A stretch of DNA of 64,000 nucleotides. It comes from Flexibacter flexilis DSM 6793 (GTDB lineage: Bacteria > Bacteroidota > Bacteroidia > Cytophagales > Flexibacteraceae). Every line of letters starts with the position of its first letter. The first letter of the stretch is position 1. A model generated the notes under the pieces. That model made no database searches, was not told the DNA's origin, and saw nothing but the letters and a program-made list of their open reading frames with translations. The DNA lies in contig NZ_FOLE01000002.1 of assembly GCF_900112255.1 (NCBI RefSeq), positions 193,854 through 257,853 on the forward strand, written 5' to 3'. Positions 34,743 to 44,200 of the stretch are shown here, piece by piece. The translations under genes and the position numbers were made by a program.

Positions 34743-35768
34743 CTACTGAATTTTTAAGACATTATATTGACTCGCAGGATTTCTGAGCAGCGACGAAATA
34801 GTAATTTTTGATGGCAAAATCGTGTGTATCTTCGTATAACGAGAAGAGAATATTCCTAAGCCTCCCGTTACATTAGTCATAGTCGGTTGGCTTTGAGTAA
34901 GGTCAAAAAAGTTGCCGCTCACAGACAAATAATTAGCAAACTCTTGATTGATTACCCTCACTCTATAGGTTACCCTCACATAATTACGTTTGGTAGTCGG
35001 TTGGTCGCCAGACCTATCTATATTTGCTAACAAAAAATCAAGATAATCCAGCCCCGAACTCAAACGTCCGCCTTCCTGCGCGTTATAGGCAACTTTGGCT
35101 TGCTGATAGAGTTTTGCCCCCCAGATGTTGCTAAATGGCTTTTCAACACCGTTGGTTGTTTCTATAAAATCAGAAATAATATCCACACTATAGGCATAGA
35201 TAGGTTTTACGCGAGTAAAATAAACAGCAGGTCTTTCCGTCGAAAAGGAAATCGTTTCATCCATCGAAAAATCACCTAAAACCTCGGTTTGTGCCGTAGC
35301 TTCATGACCTGTTCGCTTATTAGTTACTTTTATTTTGTAAATAGCAGGAGCATTCAAATAGCTTGTTTGTAGTGTAAATCCTTTGGAGGTTTGATAAACA
35401 ACGTTAGGCGTTGTAAAGAAATCGCCGCTGTTCTCACGCGCCTCCGACAATACCACACGATGCAAACTATCTTTCCATATTTCTTGTTTGGAATTGGGAT
35501 TCACCAAGTACAAATCCACCCTCAAAACGCCATCAGCGTAAAGGCTAGAATCTGGGTTTTTGGCCACGTCATAAGCATTTTGGCCATTGTTATTCAAATA
35601 AGTCTTCATAATCCGCACTGTTTGCACGGAATCAGCCGCATCCAAAAGGCCATAGATGACGGTTTTTTCTGTATAAGGGGCATTCACATCAAAATCTGTG
35701 GAACAAGCCGCCACCCCTAACAGCATTACAAAAGCAATAAATCCGAAAAAGCGAGTTAGTATAGTCAT
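34743..35768 (-). CDS. DUF4249 outer-membrane lipoprotein
   Basis: About 341 residues. Signal peptide with lipobox: TRFFGFIAFVMLLGVAACST near residue 5-24 (Cys near 22). The segment VIYGLLDAADSVQTVRIMKTYL near residue 38-59 is a clear match to DUF4249, a Bacteroidota family of mainly beta-rich surface lipoproteins often found beside TonB-dependent receptors, although none is present here. The frame is open from a TTG at 35801, but that codon overlaps a TACCTTTG promoter element, so the start is at 35768 or 35774. Function unknown. Confidence 0.82.
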   Translation of the reverse strand: MTILTRFFGFIAFVMLLGVAACSTDFDVNAPYTEKTVIYGLLDAADSVQTVRIMKTYLNNNGQNAYDVAKNPDSSLYADGVLRVDLYLVNPNSKQEIWKDSLHRVVLSEARENSGDFFTTPNVVYQTSKGFTLQTSYLNAPAIYKIKVTNKRTGHEATAQTEVLGDFSMDETISFSTERPAVYFTRVKPIYAYSVDIISDFIETTNGVEKPFSNIWGAKLYQQAKVAYNAQEGGRLSSGLDYLDFLLANIDRSGDQPTTKRNYVRVTYRVRVINQEFANYLSVSGNFFDLTQSQPTMTNVTGGLGIFSSRYTKIHTILPSKITISSLLRNPASQYNVLKIQ

Positions 35769-35798
35769 AAACATGAAGAAAAGGTCATAAAAGGAAAG

Positions 35799-35806
35799 CA
35801 AAGGTA
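35799..35806 (-). promoter_or_regulatory. -7 promoter element for the DUF4249 gene
   Basis: Minus-strand TACCTTTG lies 30 bases upstream of the ATG at 35768 and rules out the in-frame TTG that it overlaps. Confidence 0.55.
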
Positions 35807-35891
35807 TAAATTTTTAGAGAATCCGAAAGCTGTAAAAATCTAAATGTCTATTTGGAACAAAAGCCTTACGCATTTGTTAGCCGAAAAACGC

Positions 35892-35899
35892 TACTTTTG
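35892..35899 (+). promoter_or_regulatory. -7 promoter element for the NeuD-like gene
   Basis: TACTTTTG matches TAnnTTTG, 43 bases before the ATG; TTTG at 35873-35876 could be the -33 element with a 15-base spacer. Confidence 0.5.
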
Positions 35900-35942
35900 T
35901 GGCAAGTGTATTTCTTAAAATAAAATAAATACAATATTTAAA

Positions 35943-36575
35943 ATGGAAAATCCAGTTATTATTTTTGGTGCAAAAGGCTTAGGCGCAGTTGCTTTGGATA
36001 TTTTTGAAAGCAATGACGTGGTGGTTTATGGCTTTTTGGAAGACGACGAAAAACTACACAATCAGGAAATAGGCTCGGTGGCTGTGATGGGCAACACCGA
36101 CGACGAACGTTACCTCAAACTTATTGGCAAAAAATGCGAGGCTTTCGTAGCCACCGACGAAACGCAATTGCGCAAATCGTTGGTAGAAATGCTTCACGAA
36201 CGCCGACACATTCAGCCAGTCAATGCCGTTCACCCTGCTACTTTTGTCTCGCCAATGGCACAAATGGGACACGGCAATTTGTTGGCAGCAGGCGCGGTAC
36301 TTAACACTAACGCCAGATTGGGCAGTCATTGTGTAGTACACGCCAAAGCACTCATAGATTATGATGCCAAAGTAGGCGATTTCGTGCAAATCGGGGCAGG
36401 TAGCATCGTAGGCAGCGGCGCAACCGTCGAAGATGGCGTTTTCATCGGGGCGGGTGTCGTAATTGTGGCAGGTGTAACCGTTGGCAAAAACGCACGCGTG
36501 GGCGCAGGCTCTGTGGTGGTGGAAAGTGTGGCCGCAGGAAGCACTGTTTTTGGCTATCCTGCCAAAAAAGTTTAA
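35943..36575 (+). CDS. NeuD-type hexapeptide-repeat acyltransferase
   Basis: A 210-residue sugar O- or N-acetyltransferase of the NeuD/PglD family. The N-terminal half is a small Rossmann-like domain starting VIIFGAKGLGAVALDIFE; the C-terminal half (about 100-205) is a left-handed beta helix with hexapeptide repeats such as IGAGSIVGSGATVEDGVFIGAGVVIV. The usual catalytic His lies in the helix entry region (SHCVVHAKALIDYDAKVGDF). It could acetylate a nucleotide-sugar for surface polysaccharide, consistent with the operon 2 kb away, but it is divergent from that operon and its substrate is not known. Confidence 0.85.
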   Translation: MENPVIIFGAKGLGAVALDIFESNDVVVYGFLEDDEKLHNQEIGSVAVMGNTDDERYLKLIGKKCEAFVATDETQLRKSLVEMLHERRHIQPVNAVHPATFVSPMAQMGHGNLLAAGAVLNTNARLGSHCVVHAKALIDYDAKVGDFVQIGAGSIVGSGATVEDGVFIGAGVVIVAGVTVGKNARVGAGSVVVESVAAGSTVFGYPAKKV

Positions 36576-36647
36576 TCTGTTTTGATTTAAAAATCAGTAA
36601 CTTATAAAAATAAATTGGTTTAAAAGAAAGAAAATAAGACCTAATAC

Positions 36648-36678
36648 TTGACATTTCGGTTTTAAACCTCTACTTTTG
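36648..36678 (+). promoter_or_regulatory. Promoter of the first tRNA-Arg gene
   Basis: TTG at 36648-36650 (within TTGACA) and TACTTTTG at 36671-36678, 20 bases apart, end 14 bases before the tRNA. Confidence 0.6.
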
Positions 36679-36692
36679 CGAACCAATTTAAA

Positions 36693-36766
36693 GGACACGT
36701 AGCTCAATTGGATAGAGCATCTGACTACGGATCAGAAGGTTTGGGGTTCGACTCCCTACGCGTCCA
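36693..36766 (+). tRNA. tRNA-Arg (anticodon ACG)
   Basis: 74-base cloverleaf: acceptor GGACACG / CGCGTCC with an A5-C68 mismatch, D-arm GCTC/GAGC, anticodon stem TCTGA/TCAGA with loop CTACGGA (anticodon ACG), T-loop TTCGACT. CCA is not encoded. Identical copy at 36843-36916. Confidence 0.95.
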
Positions 36767-36772
36767 CACAAC

Positions 36773-36800
36773 AAAACTGGTCAGAAGCGGCCAGTTTTTA
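36773..36800 (+). terminator. Terminator after the first tRNA-Arg
   Basis: 8 bp stem AAAACTGG (36773-36780) / CCAGTTTT (36791-36798), followed by T and A; its presence suggests the first tRNA is a single-gene unit. Confidence 0.6.
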
Positions 36801-36842
36801 CTTTCTAATCAAAAGTAATTTTTAAAAACGGTCTTAATAAAT

Positions 36843-36916
36843 GGACACGTAGCTCAATTGGATAGAGCATCTGACTACGGATCAGAAGGTTTGGGGTTCG
36901 ACTCCCTACGCGTCCA
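36843..36916 (+). tRNA. tRNA-Arg (anticodon ACG), second identical copy
   Basis: Same 74 bases as the copy at 36693-36766, including the A5-C68 acceptor mismatch, and followed by a different flank. No matching promoter element was found directly ahead; it may be read through from the first copy. Confidence 0.95.
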
Positions 36917-36928
36917 CATAGTGTAAGT

Positions 36929-36959
36929 AAAGCCTCCGCAATTTTGTGGAGGCTTTTTT
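36929..36959 (+). terminator. Terminator after the second tRNA-Arg
   Basis: 9 bp stem AAAGCCTCC (36929-36937) / GGAGGCTTT (36948-36956) followed by T. Confidence 0.8.
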
Positions 36960-37010
36960 ATTTTTATAAAATCTTTACGGCTTTTGTAGATAGCAGAATA
37001 AGCGAAGTTG

Positions 37011-37018
37011 TACTTTTG
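37011..37018 (+). promoter_or_regulatory. -7 promoter element for the porin gene
   Basis: TACTTTTG matches TAnnTTTG, 61 bases before the ATG. Confidence 0.45.
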
Positions 37019-37079
37019 AGCCGCCACCGCAAGACGCGCGTCCGAGCAGTGCTTTCAAACGTTTTATTTCTTCTACAAA

Positions 37080-38159
37080 ATGAAAAAAATTATACTCGCT
37101 TTGGGCATATTCTGCCTTGCGCCCAAAGCCTTTGCCCAACAAGATAGTATCGTCAATCCGCTTAGTATCAGTGGCTATGCCGAGTTATATTATAACTATG
37201 ATTTCGGCAAACCCTCCGACCACACCCGCCCCAATTTCTTGTATTCCTACAATCGGCACAACGAAGTAAACCTGAATTTAGGATTCGTAAAAGCTGCTTA
37301 CCAGCAAGCCAACGTAAGAGCCAATTTGGCATTGATGGCAGGTACTTACGCGGCAGCCAATCTTGCTGCCGAACAAAGCATTATGCAGCATATTTTTGAA
37401 GCTAATGCAGGCGTGCGCCTTTCCAAAAGCAAAGATATTTGGGTAGATGCGGGCGTTTTTGGTTCGCATATCGGCTTTGAAAGTGCCATCGGGAAAGACT
37501 GCCCAACGCTTACGCGTAGCCTTTTGGCCGAAAATTCGCCATACTACGAAAGCGGCGCGAAAATCACGTACGTTTCCGATAATAAAAAATTGACCCTTAG
37601 CGGCTTATACCTGAACGGCTGGCAACGTATCCGCCGACCCGACGGCAACAATACACCCGCCTTTGGCCATCAACTCATTTACAAACCCAACGATAAAATT
37701 ACGCTCAATAGTAGTTCGTTCGTCGGCAACGACCAGCCCGACAGCCTGCGCCAAATGCGTTATTTTCATAACTTCTACGGCATTTTTGCCCTGCACAGCA
37801 AGCTAAATCTTATTACGGGTTTTGATATTGGTTGGCAACAAAAAAGCAAAGGCAGCAGCCAGTACAACAATTGGTATTCGCCAGTAGCCATTTTGCAATA
37901 CAACCCCACACCAAAACACAGCCTTGCTGCTCGCGCGGAATATTACGCCGACCCCAACCACGTAATTGTGGGTTACGCGCCTGCGCAAAAATTTCAGGTT
38001 TGGAGCTACTCGGCCAACTTTGATTACAAGTTTAGTAGTAACATTGTTTGGCGAAGCGAAGCGCGTTTGTTTTCGGCCAAAAACGCTATTTTTCAGCAAG
38101 ATAATTCTTACAAAAAAAGTAACGTAGCCCTTACAACGGCGTTGGCTGTTAGTTTTTAA
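37080..38159 (+). CDS. BBP2/OmpL-like outer-membrane beta-barrel porin
   Basis: A 359-residue outer-membrane protein: signal peptide MKKIILALGIFCLAPKAFA, then alternating amphipathic strands with aromatic girdles (SISGYAELYYNYDFGKPSDH, then RPNFLYSYNRHNEVNLNLGFVKAAY), ending in the terminal beta strand SNVALTTALAVSF, which carries the closing Phe. The segment ANLALMAGTYAAANLAAEQ and the NEVNLNLGF pattern match the Bacteroidota porin family BBP2 (Pfam-like 'OmpL-like'). Substrate is unknown. Bidirectional terminator follows. Confidence 0.85.
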   Translation: MKKIILALGIFCLAPKAFAQQDSIVNPLSISGYAELYYNYDFGKPSDHTRPNFLYSYNRHNEVNLNLGFVKAAYQQANVRANLALMAGTYAAANLAAEQSIMQHIFEANAGVRLSKSKDIWVDAGVFGSHIGFESAIGKDCPTLTRSLLAENSPYYESGAKITYVSDNKKLTLSGLYLNGWQRIRRPDGNNTPAFGHQLIYKPNDKITLNSSSFVGNDQPDSLRQMRYFHNFYGIFALHSKLNLITGFDIGWQQKSKGSSQYNNWYSPVAILQYNPTPKHSLAARAEYYADPNHVIVGYAPAQKFQVWSYSANFDYKFSSNIVWRSEARLFSAKNAIFQQDNSYKKSNVALTTALAVSF

Positions 38160-38177
38160 ACCCAAAAATTATTCCAT

Positions 38178-38216
38178 AAAAAAGCTCCTGCAAGTCGTTT
38201 TTGCAGGAGCTTTTTT
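38178..38216. terminator. Bidirectional terminator between the porin gene and the giant TPR gene
   Basis: 16 bp stem AAAAAAGCTCCTGCAA (38178-38193) / TTGCAGGAGCTTTTTT (38201-38216), with A and T tracts on both sides; it separates the convergent genes. Confidence 0.88.
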
Positions 38217-38246
38217 GTTATTAAAATTCAGAAATTGTTTGATTCA

Positions 38247-41200
38247 TTATTTACAATACTGGCGCAACATTTCTCTGGCCGAGTTGTTGCCGAGTTTCAC
38301 GGCTTTGTCCCAGTCTTGGCACGCGCCTACGAGGTCTGGCTCATCGAGTTGCAACTTCATGTTGGCGCGGCTGGTGTAGGCTTCCGCAAAGTTCGGGTTA
38401 AGCTGAATCGCTTTATCAAAATCCGCAAAAGAACTTTTCACGCCCGCGTCCGTAGTGTCTTTCAACGAGGCTTTGGCTAAAGCTCTGTAATAGTAAATAT
38501 TGGCGTTATTTGGTTCTATTTCAGCGGCTTTGTTGTAATCCGTGATTGCGCCTTCGTGGTCTTCCAAACCGATACGCGCTTGGCCGCGTTGCAAATAACC
38601 TCTGATAGATTTTGGCGAAAGTTTGATGTAATCGCTCAAATCCGCGATAGCATCATCAAATTTGTCAAGCTCAATGTAGGCCGACGCACGATAATAATAC
38701 GCTGCCGTGTCTTTGCTATCTTTCTTCAGTACCTCATCAAAATCTTTTACCGCTTCCGCGTAGCTCTGCAATCTATACAAGGCCAAGGCACTACCGAAAT
38801 AGGTTTTCTTGTCCGTGAACTTGTTCACAATAGCCAAATCAAAATTACTGATGGCTTTTTCGTAATCTTCTTGCACCAAATACGCATTGGCCAAGCCCGA
38901 ATACGCTTCGCCATTTTTAGGGTTAAAACTCAAGGCTTTGTTAAAATCTGCAACGGCATCGCGGTACTGTTTAAGGTTGGTTTTGGCCATTCCTCTAAAC
39001 GTATAAGCCTGAACATAAGCCGAATCCGCGGCAATGGCTTGGTCAAAATCGGCTACCGCACCCGCATTGTTGCCGAGCAAATACTTGGCTTTGCCGCGCC
39101 CAAACAACACCAATTTTTCTTTAGAACCCAAACCCGTAGCCTTGTCGAAATCCACGATAGCTGGTTCGTATTCTTTGAGGGCGAGTTTGGAAGTACCTCT
39201 GTGGCCGTAAGCGGCTGGCACGTCCAGAGCCAACGAAACTGATTTGCTGAAATCCTCAATCGCGTCTTTGTGGCGGCTTATCATTTGCAAAATCAAACCT
39301 TTGCGGTCGAAAAGTTGCGCATCTTCTGGCGAAAGCGTCGTCGCCTTGGTAAGGTCGGCGAGTGAACCCGTCGTGTCTTTCAACGCAAAACGAGCCTCTC
39401 CCCTGTTGGCAAATACTGGTCCCGTATTCAAGCCCATTTCGATGGCTTTGTTCAAATCTTTGGCCGAAACTTGGTATTCTTTCATGTTCAAATACGCCGT
39501 ACCACGATAGAAATACACGTTTTCGTCTTTCGTGCCTTTGTCCACTACTTTAGTCAAATACGGCACAGATTCGCGGTATTCTTTCAATTCCAAATGCGAA
39601 CGACCCGCCAAAACATTCAAGTCTTCGTCGTTTGGCGAATACTGCAAAGCTGTCGTCAGGTCTGTGAGTGCGCCTCTGTAATCGGCAGTTTTGAAACGAG
39701 ACAACGCCCTGTTGCTAAACGCTTTGATGTATTTCGGGTCAAGTTTCAGTGCCTCGTCAAAGTCGGCAATAGAAGCAGGGAACAAGTTTTGCAATTGCTT
39801 TGCCTTACCTCTGTTATTAAACAAAATAGCACTTTGATAGCCCATTTGTTGCGCCTTGTCGTAGTCGGCCACCGCACCCGTCAAGTCGTTGGTACGGAAC
39901 TTGGCGTTACCTCTATGGAAATAAATAGCATCGGTATTATTACCCAAATCAATGGCTTTGTTCAAATCCGTGAGCGAGGAGGCATAATTTTTGGTTTCGT
40001 ATTGCGCAATACCTCTGTTAGTGTAAAGTTCTACGACTTTCACGCCTGCGGCTTCGGCTTCTGTCAGGTCTGCCACCGCACCCGCGAAATCATTTTTCAC
40101 AAACTTAGACTGACCGCGCAAATGCAAAGCACGTGCGTTTTTGGGTTCTTGTGCAATCACTTTATTAAAATCCGTGATAGCCGCTTCGTAGTCTTTGAGC
40201 ATATAGCGGCTCTCGCCTCTGTTGCCTAACACTTTTACATCACTTACGCCCAACTCTACGGCTTTGGAAAGTGCCGTGTTGGCGGCGGTGTAGTCTTTCA
40301 ACTCAAAGTAAGCATTACCCAAATTCGAGAAAGAAATCTTTTCGTTTATGTTGTCGGCTGGCGTTACTTTTACCAAATCTTCGGTTGCGCCTTTGTAGTC
40401 TTTCAACTCATAGCGGGCATTACCACGCACATAATACGCCAACGGGTCTTGTGCCCCCAAATCAATAGCTTTGGTCGCATCGTCGGCAGCAGCTTTGTAA
40501 TCTTTTTGCACCCACTTAATAAAACCTCTGTTTGCGTAAGCATCTGGCAATTTGTTGTCAAGGCTTAAGGCTTTGTTAAAATCGGCCAATGCGCCCACGT
40601 TGTCGGTGGTTTTGAAACGTGCCTTACCACGCAAATTATACACTTGCGCAGTGTTTACGCCCAACGTGATGGCTTGCGAATAATCCGTAATAGAGTTTTT
40701 GTAGTCCTTTTGATTATAACGGGCGTTACCTCTGTTCAAGAAAACTAACTTGTCTTTAGAACCCAACGTAACGGCCTGATTCAGGTTTGGCAAAGCCGCC
40801 GCAAAGTCTTCTTTCTCGGCTTGCGCGTTACCCAAACTCGCATACATTCTCACCGATTGCGAGCCTTTTTCTTTGGCGGCTTTTAGGTTTTCAATGGCGG
40901 CAGTATAGTCTTTTTCTTCGTATTGCGCCAAGCCCAAATGCTCGAACAAATCGCGGTCGGTACGGCCTAATTCTTTGGCTTTCTCTAAGTTCGTGATGGT
41001 TGCTTTGTAATCTTTTTGTTGGAAATGCGAATTACCCAAAAAGAAAAACACTTCGCCGTTTTTGTCTTTCGTCTTGGCCGCAATGCTCAAATCTTCGATT
41101 GCACCTTTGTAGTCTTTGGTCAAATATTTGGCAGAACCTCTGTTGGCGTAAAACTCATCGGTTTTGTAGTCGGCTTCTGTTACTTTGTTCAAATCCACCA

Positions 41201-44200
41201 ACGCGCCTTTGTAATCTTTGGTAAAATATTTGGCCGAGCCTTTGGCAAACAAAAGTCGCTGTTCGCTTACGCCTGCTTGTTGTGCTTTGGTAAGCGTCTG
41301 GATAGCAGCCGCATACGCTTGCGTTTCAAATTCCGAAATACCGATTTTGTAGGTTGTTTCTTTGTCGGTCGCGCCTAATTTTTGGGCTTGTTTGAGGGCA
41401 GAAAGTGCCTGTTCGTATTCTTCCAACTCAAAAGCGGCATCGCCAAGCATGGCATACAAGGCCTTTGAATTTTTGCCCATTTTCTTAGCCAACTCCAAAT
41501 CCGTAACCGCATTTTTGTAGTCTTGTTGCTCATACAAAGCCAAACCACGATTGTAATGTACGGTTACGTCGCTGATACCACCCGTTACGGCTTTGTTCAA
41601 ATCCTCGATGGCTTTGGCGTATTGCTTTTGTGCTACCAACTCATTGCCGCGATGATAGAAAAGTTTGGGGTCGGTTGCGCCCAACGAAATGGCTTTGTCC
41701 AAATCTGGCAACGCTGCCGTAAACTGTTTTAACTCACAATACGACACGGCCAAACGCGTATGCAAGTCCAAATCCGAACTTCCCATACTTTTGGCTTTTT
41801 CCAAATCGGCTACCGCACCTTTGAAGTCTTTTTGCTCATAACGCGCCATACCACGATTGTAGAACGCTTCCGTGTTGCTTACGCCTTTGCCGATGGCTTT
41901 GGTAAGGTCGGCGATAGCTCCCGCATAATCTTTGGTAAAAAATTTGGCTTGGCCGCGTTGCTCATATACTTGCGCTGGCACGTCGGCGGCAGCACTGGCC
42001 GCAGGTTTCGCGCCTTTGGCTGGAACTTTAGCGGCGGCTGGAGCAGCAACAGGTTTTGGCACAGCCAAATCAAACGCCGCGATTGCGCCCGTATAATTTT
42101 TAAGTGCGTAGCGCGAATAACCCAAATGCGCGTACACTTCCGTTGATTTTTCGCCGCGTGCGATGGCTTGACTCAAATCTCTTTCGGCTTCGTCGTGTTT
42201 GTTGAGGTGATAATAACTCAAACCACGCATCAGCGAGACACTGCGCGAACTGTCGCCCAACTCGGCTGCTTTGTTCAGGTCAGCAATGGCATTGGTATAA
42301 TCTTTTTGGTCGAAAGAAGCCGTCGCACGTTGTTTGTAAATGCGTGGCTCAGTTGCACCCAACGAAATGGCTTTGGTCAATTCGGGCAGAGCCGCCGCGT
42401 ACTGTTTCAGTTCGCAATACGACAAAGCCAATTTGGTATGCAAATCCACGTCGCTACTGCCCAAGCCTTTAGCTTTCTCGAAGTCGGCGGCAGCACCTTT
42501 GTAGTCTTTCAGGGCATAACGCGCCATGCCTCTATCGTAATAAACATCAGCTTCATTAGCCCCCAATTCAATGGCTTTACTCAAATCCGCGTTGGCATCT
42601 GCGTAGTTTTTTTGTTCAAAACGCGACTTGCCTCTGCGTTCAAAAACGTGTGCCGTTTGCAAACCTGCGCCAATAGCTTGTGTATAAGCCGCTTCCGCCA
42701 ACTTGTATTTATTTTGCTCAAAACGTGCATCTGCCAAATGTTCAAACACTTTTTGGCTTTTTTCGCCCGCTTCTATGGCTTTGGCTAATTCGGTTTCGGC
42801 TTCGGCATAATTTTTCAATTCAAACAAACTCAAACCTTTAGCCAAATACACTTCTTTATCCGTTGCGCCTGCTTTTTCGGCTTCGCCCAAATCGGCAATA
42901 GCACCCGCGTAATCTTTGGTTTGGAATTTGGACAAACCGCGCGTAGCATACAACTTTTTGTTTTTGTCGGTAAGTTTATCTAAATCCGTGATAGCACCTG
43001 CATAGTCTTTTTGGTCATAACGCAAATAACCTCTGCTTTCGTAGGCTTCCGAATAATTGGCATCAAGGCCGATGGCTTTGGTGTAATCTTCCAACGCGCC
43101 TTGCGGATTGCCTGTTTGTTGTTTGGCTTTGCCTCTGTTATAAAAAACCAACGCTTCGGACACACCCAACGAAACGGCTTTGTCGTAGTCGGCAATCGCA
43201 CCCGCGTAATCTTTGAGCGAATAACGCGCCATGCCTCTGTCGTAATACACTTCTTTGTTGCTCGTGCCCAACTCGATGGCTTTGGAATAATCGGCGATGG
43301 CTTCCGTATAATTTTTTTGCTCGTAACGCGATTTGCCTCTACGTTCAAAAACGTGTGCCGTTTGCAAACCCGCGCCAATGGCTTGTGTATAAGCCGCTTC
43401 CGCCGATTTGTATTTGTTTTGCTCAAAACGTGCGTCGGCCAAATGCTCAAATACATTTTGGCTTTTCTCGCCCGCTTCTATGGCTTTAGCCAATTCTGTT
43501 TCGGCTTCCGCATAATTTTTCAATTCAAACAAACTCAAACCTTTGGCCAAATAAACTTCTTTGTCCGTTGCGCCTGCTTTTTCGGCTTCGCCCAAATCGG
43601 CAATGGCTCCATTGTAATCTTTGGTTTGGTATTTGGCCAAACCGCGCGTAACATAAAGCTTTTTGTTTTTGTCGGTAAGTTTATCCAAATCCGCGATGGC
43701 ACCTGCGTAGTCTTTTTGGTCGTAGCGCAAAAAACCTCTGTTTTCGTAGGCTTTCAGGTAGGCAGCATCGAGGGCGATGGCCTGCGTATAGTCTTCGAGT
43801 GCGCCTTGTGCGTTGGAAGTCAATTGTTTGGCTTTGCCTCTATTGTTATAAATTAAAGCCTCAGACACACCCAACGAAACGGCTTTGTCGTAGTCGGCAA
43901 TCGCACCCGCATAGTCTTCTTTGCGGAAACGCGAATTAGCACGTTGCACATATAGTTTTTTGTCAGCTACGCCCAACTGCTCAGCTTTAGTATAGTCGGC
44001 AATTGCGCCCGCGTATTCTTTGTTTTCGTAACGAACATTTCCGCGATAAAAATAAATATCCTTGTCGGCGATGTTCAGTTCTACGGCTTTATCAAAATCT
44101 TTTTCGGCTTCTTTGTATTGTTCTTGCTGATACAGAGCCAAACCGCGCCACAAATACAAGTTGGGCGGCGTGCTGTTTAGGCTAGCAGCTTTATTAAAAT

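Noticed and set aside
35768-35801. The TTG at 35801 as the start of the DUF4249 gene.
   Set aside because: It overlaps a TACCTTTG promoter element and precedes the signal peptide by non-signal residues; ATG at 35768 or 35774 is better.
42506-43915. CRISPR-like regular repeats in the TPR gene.
   Set aside because: The repeats are in a single open frame coding for TPRs, with no unique spacers or cas genes.
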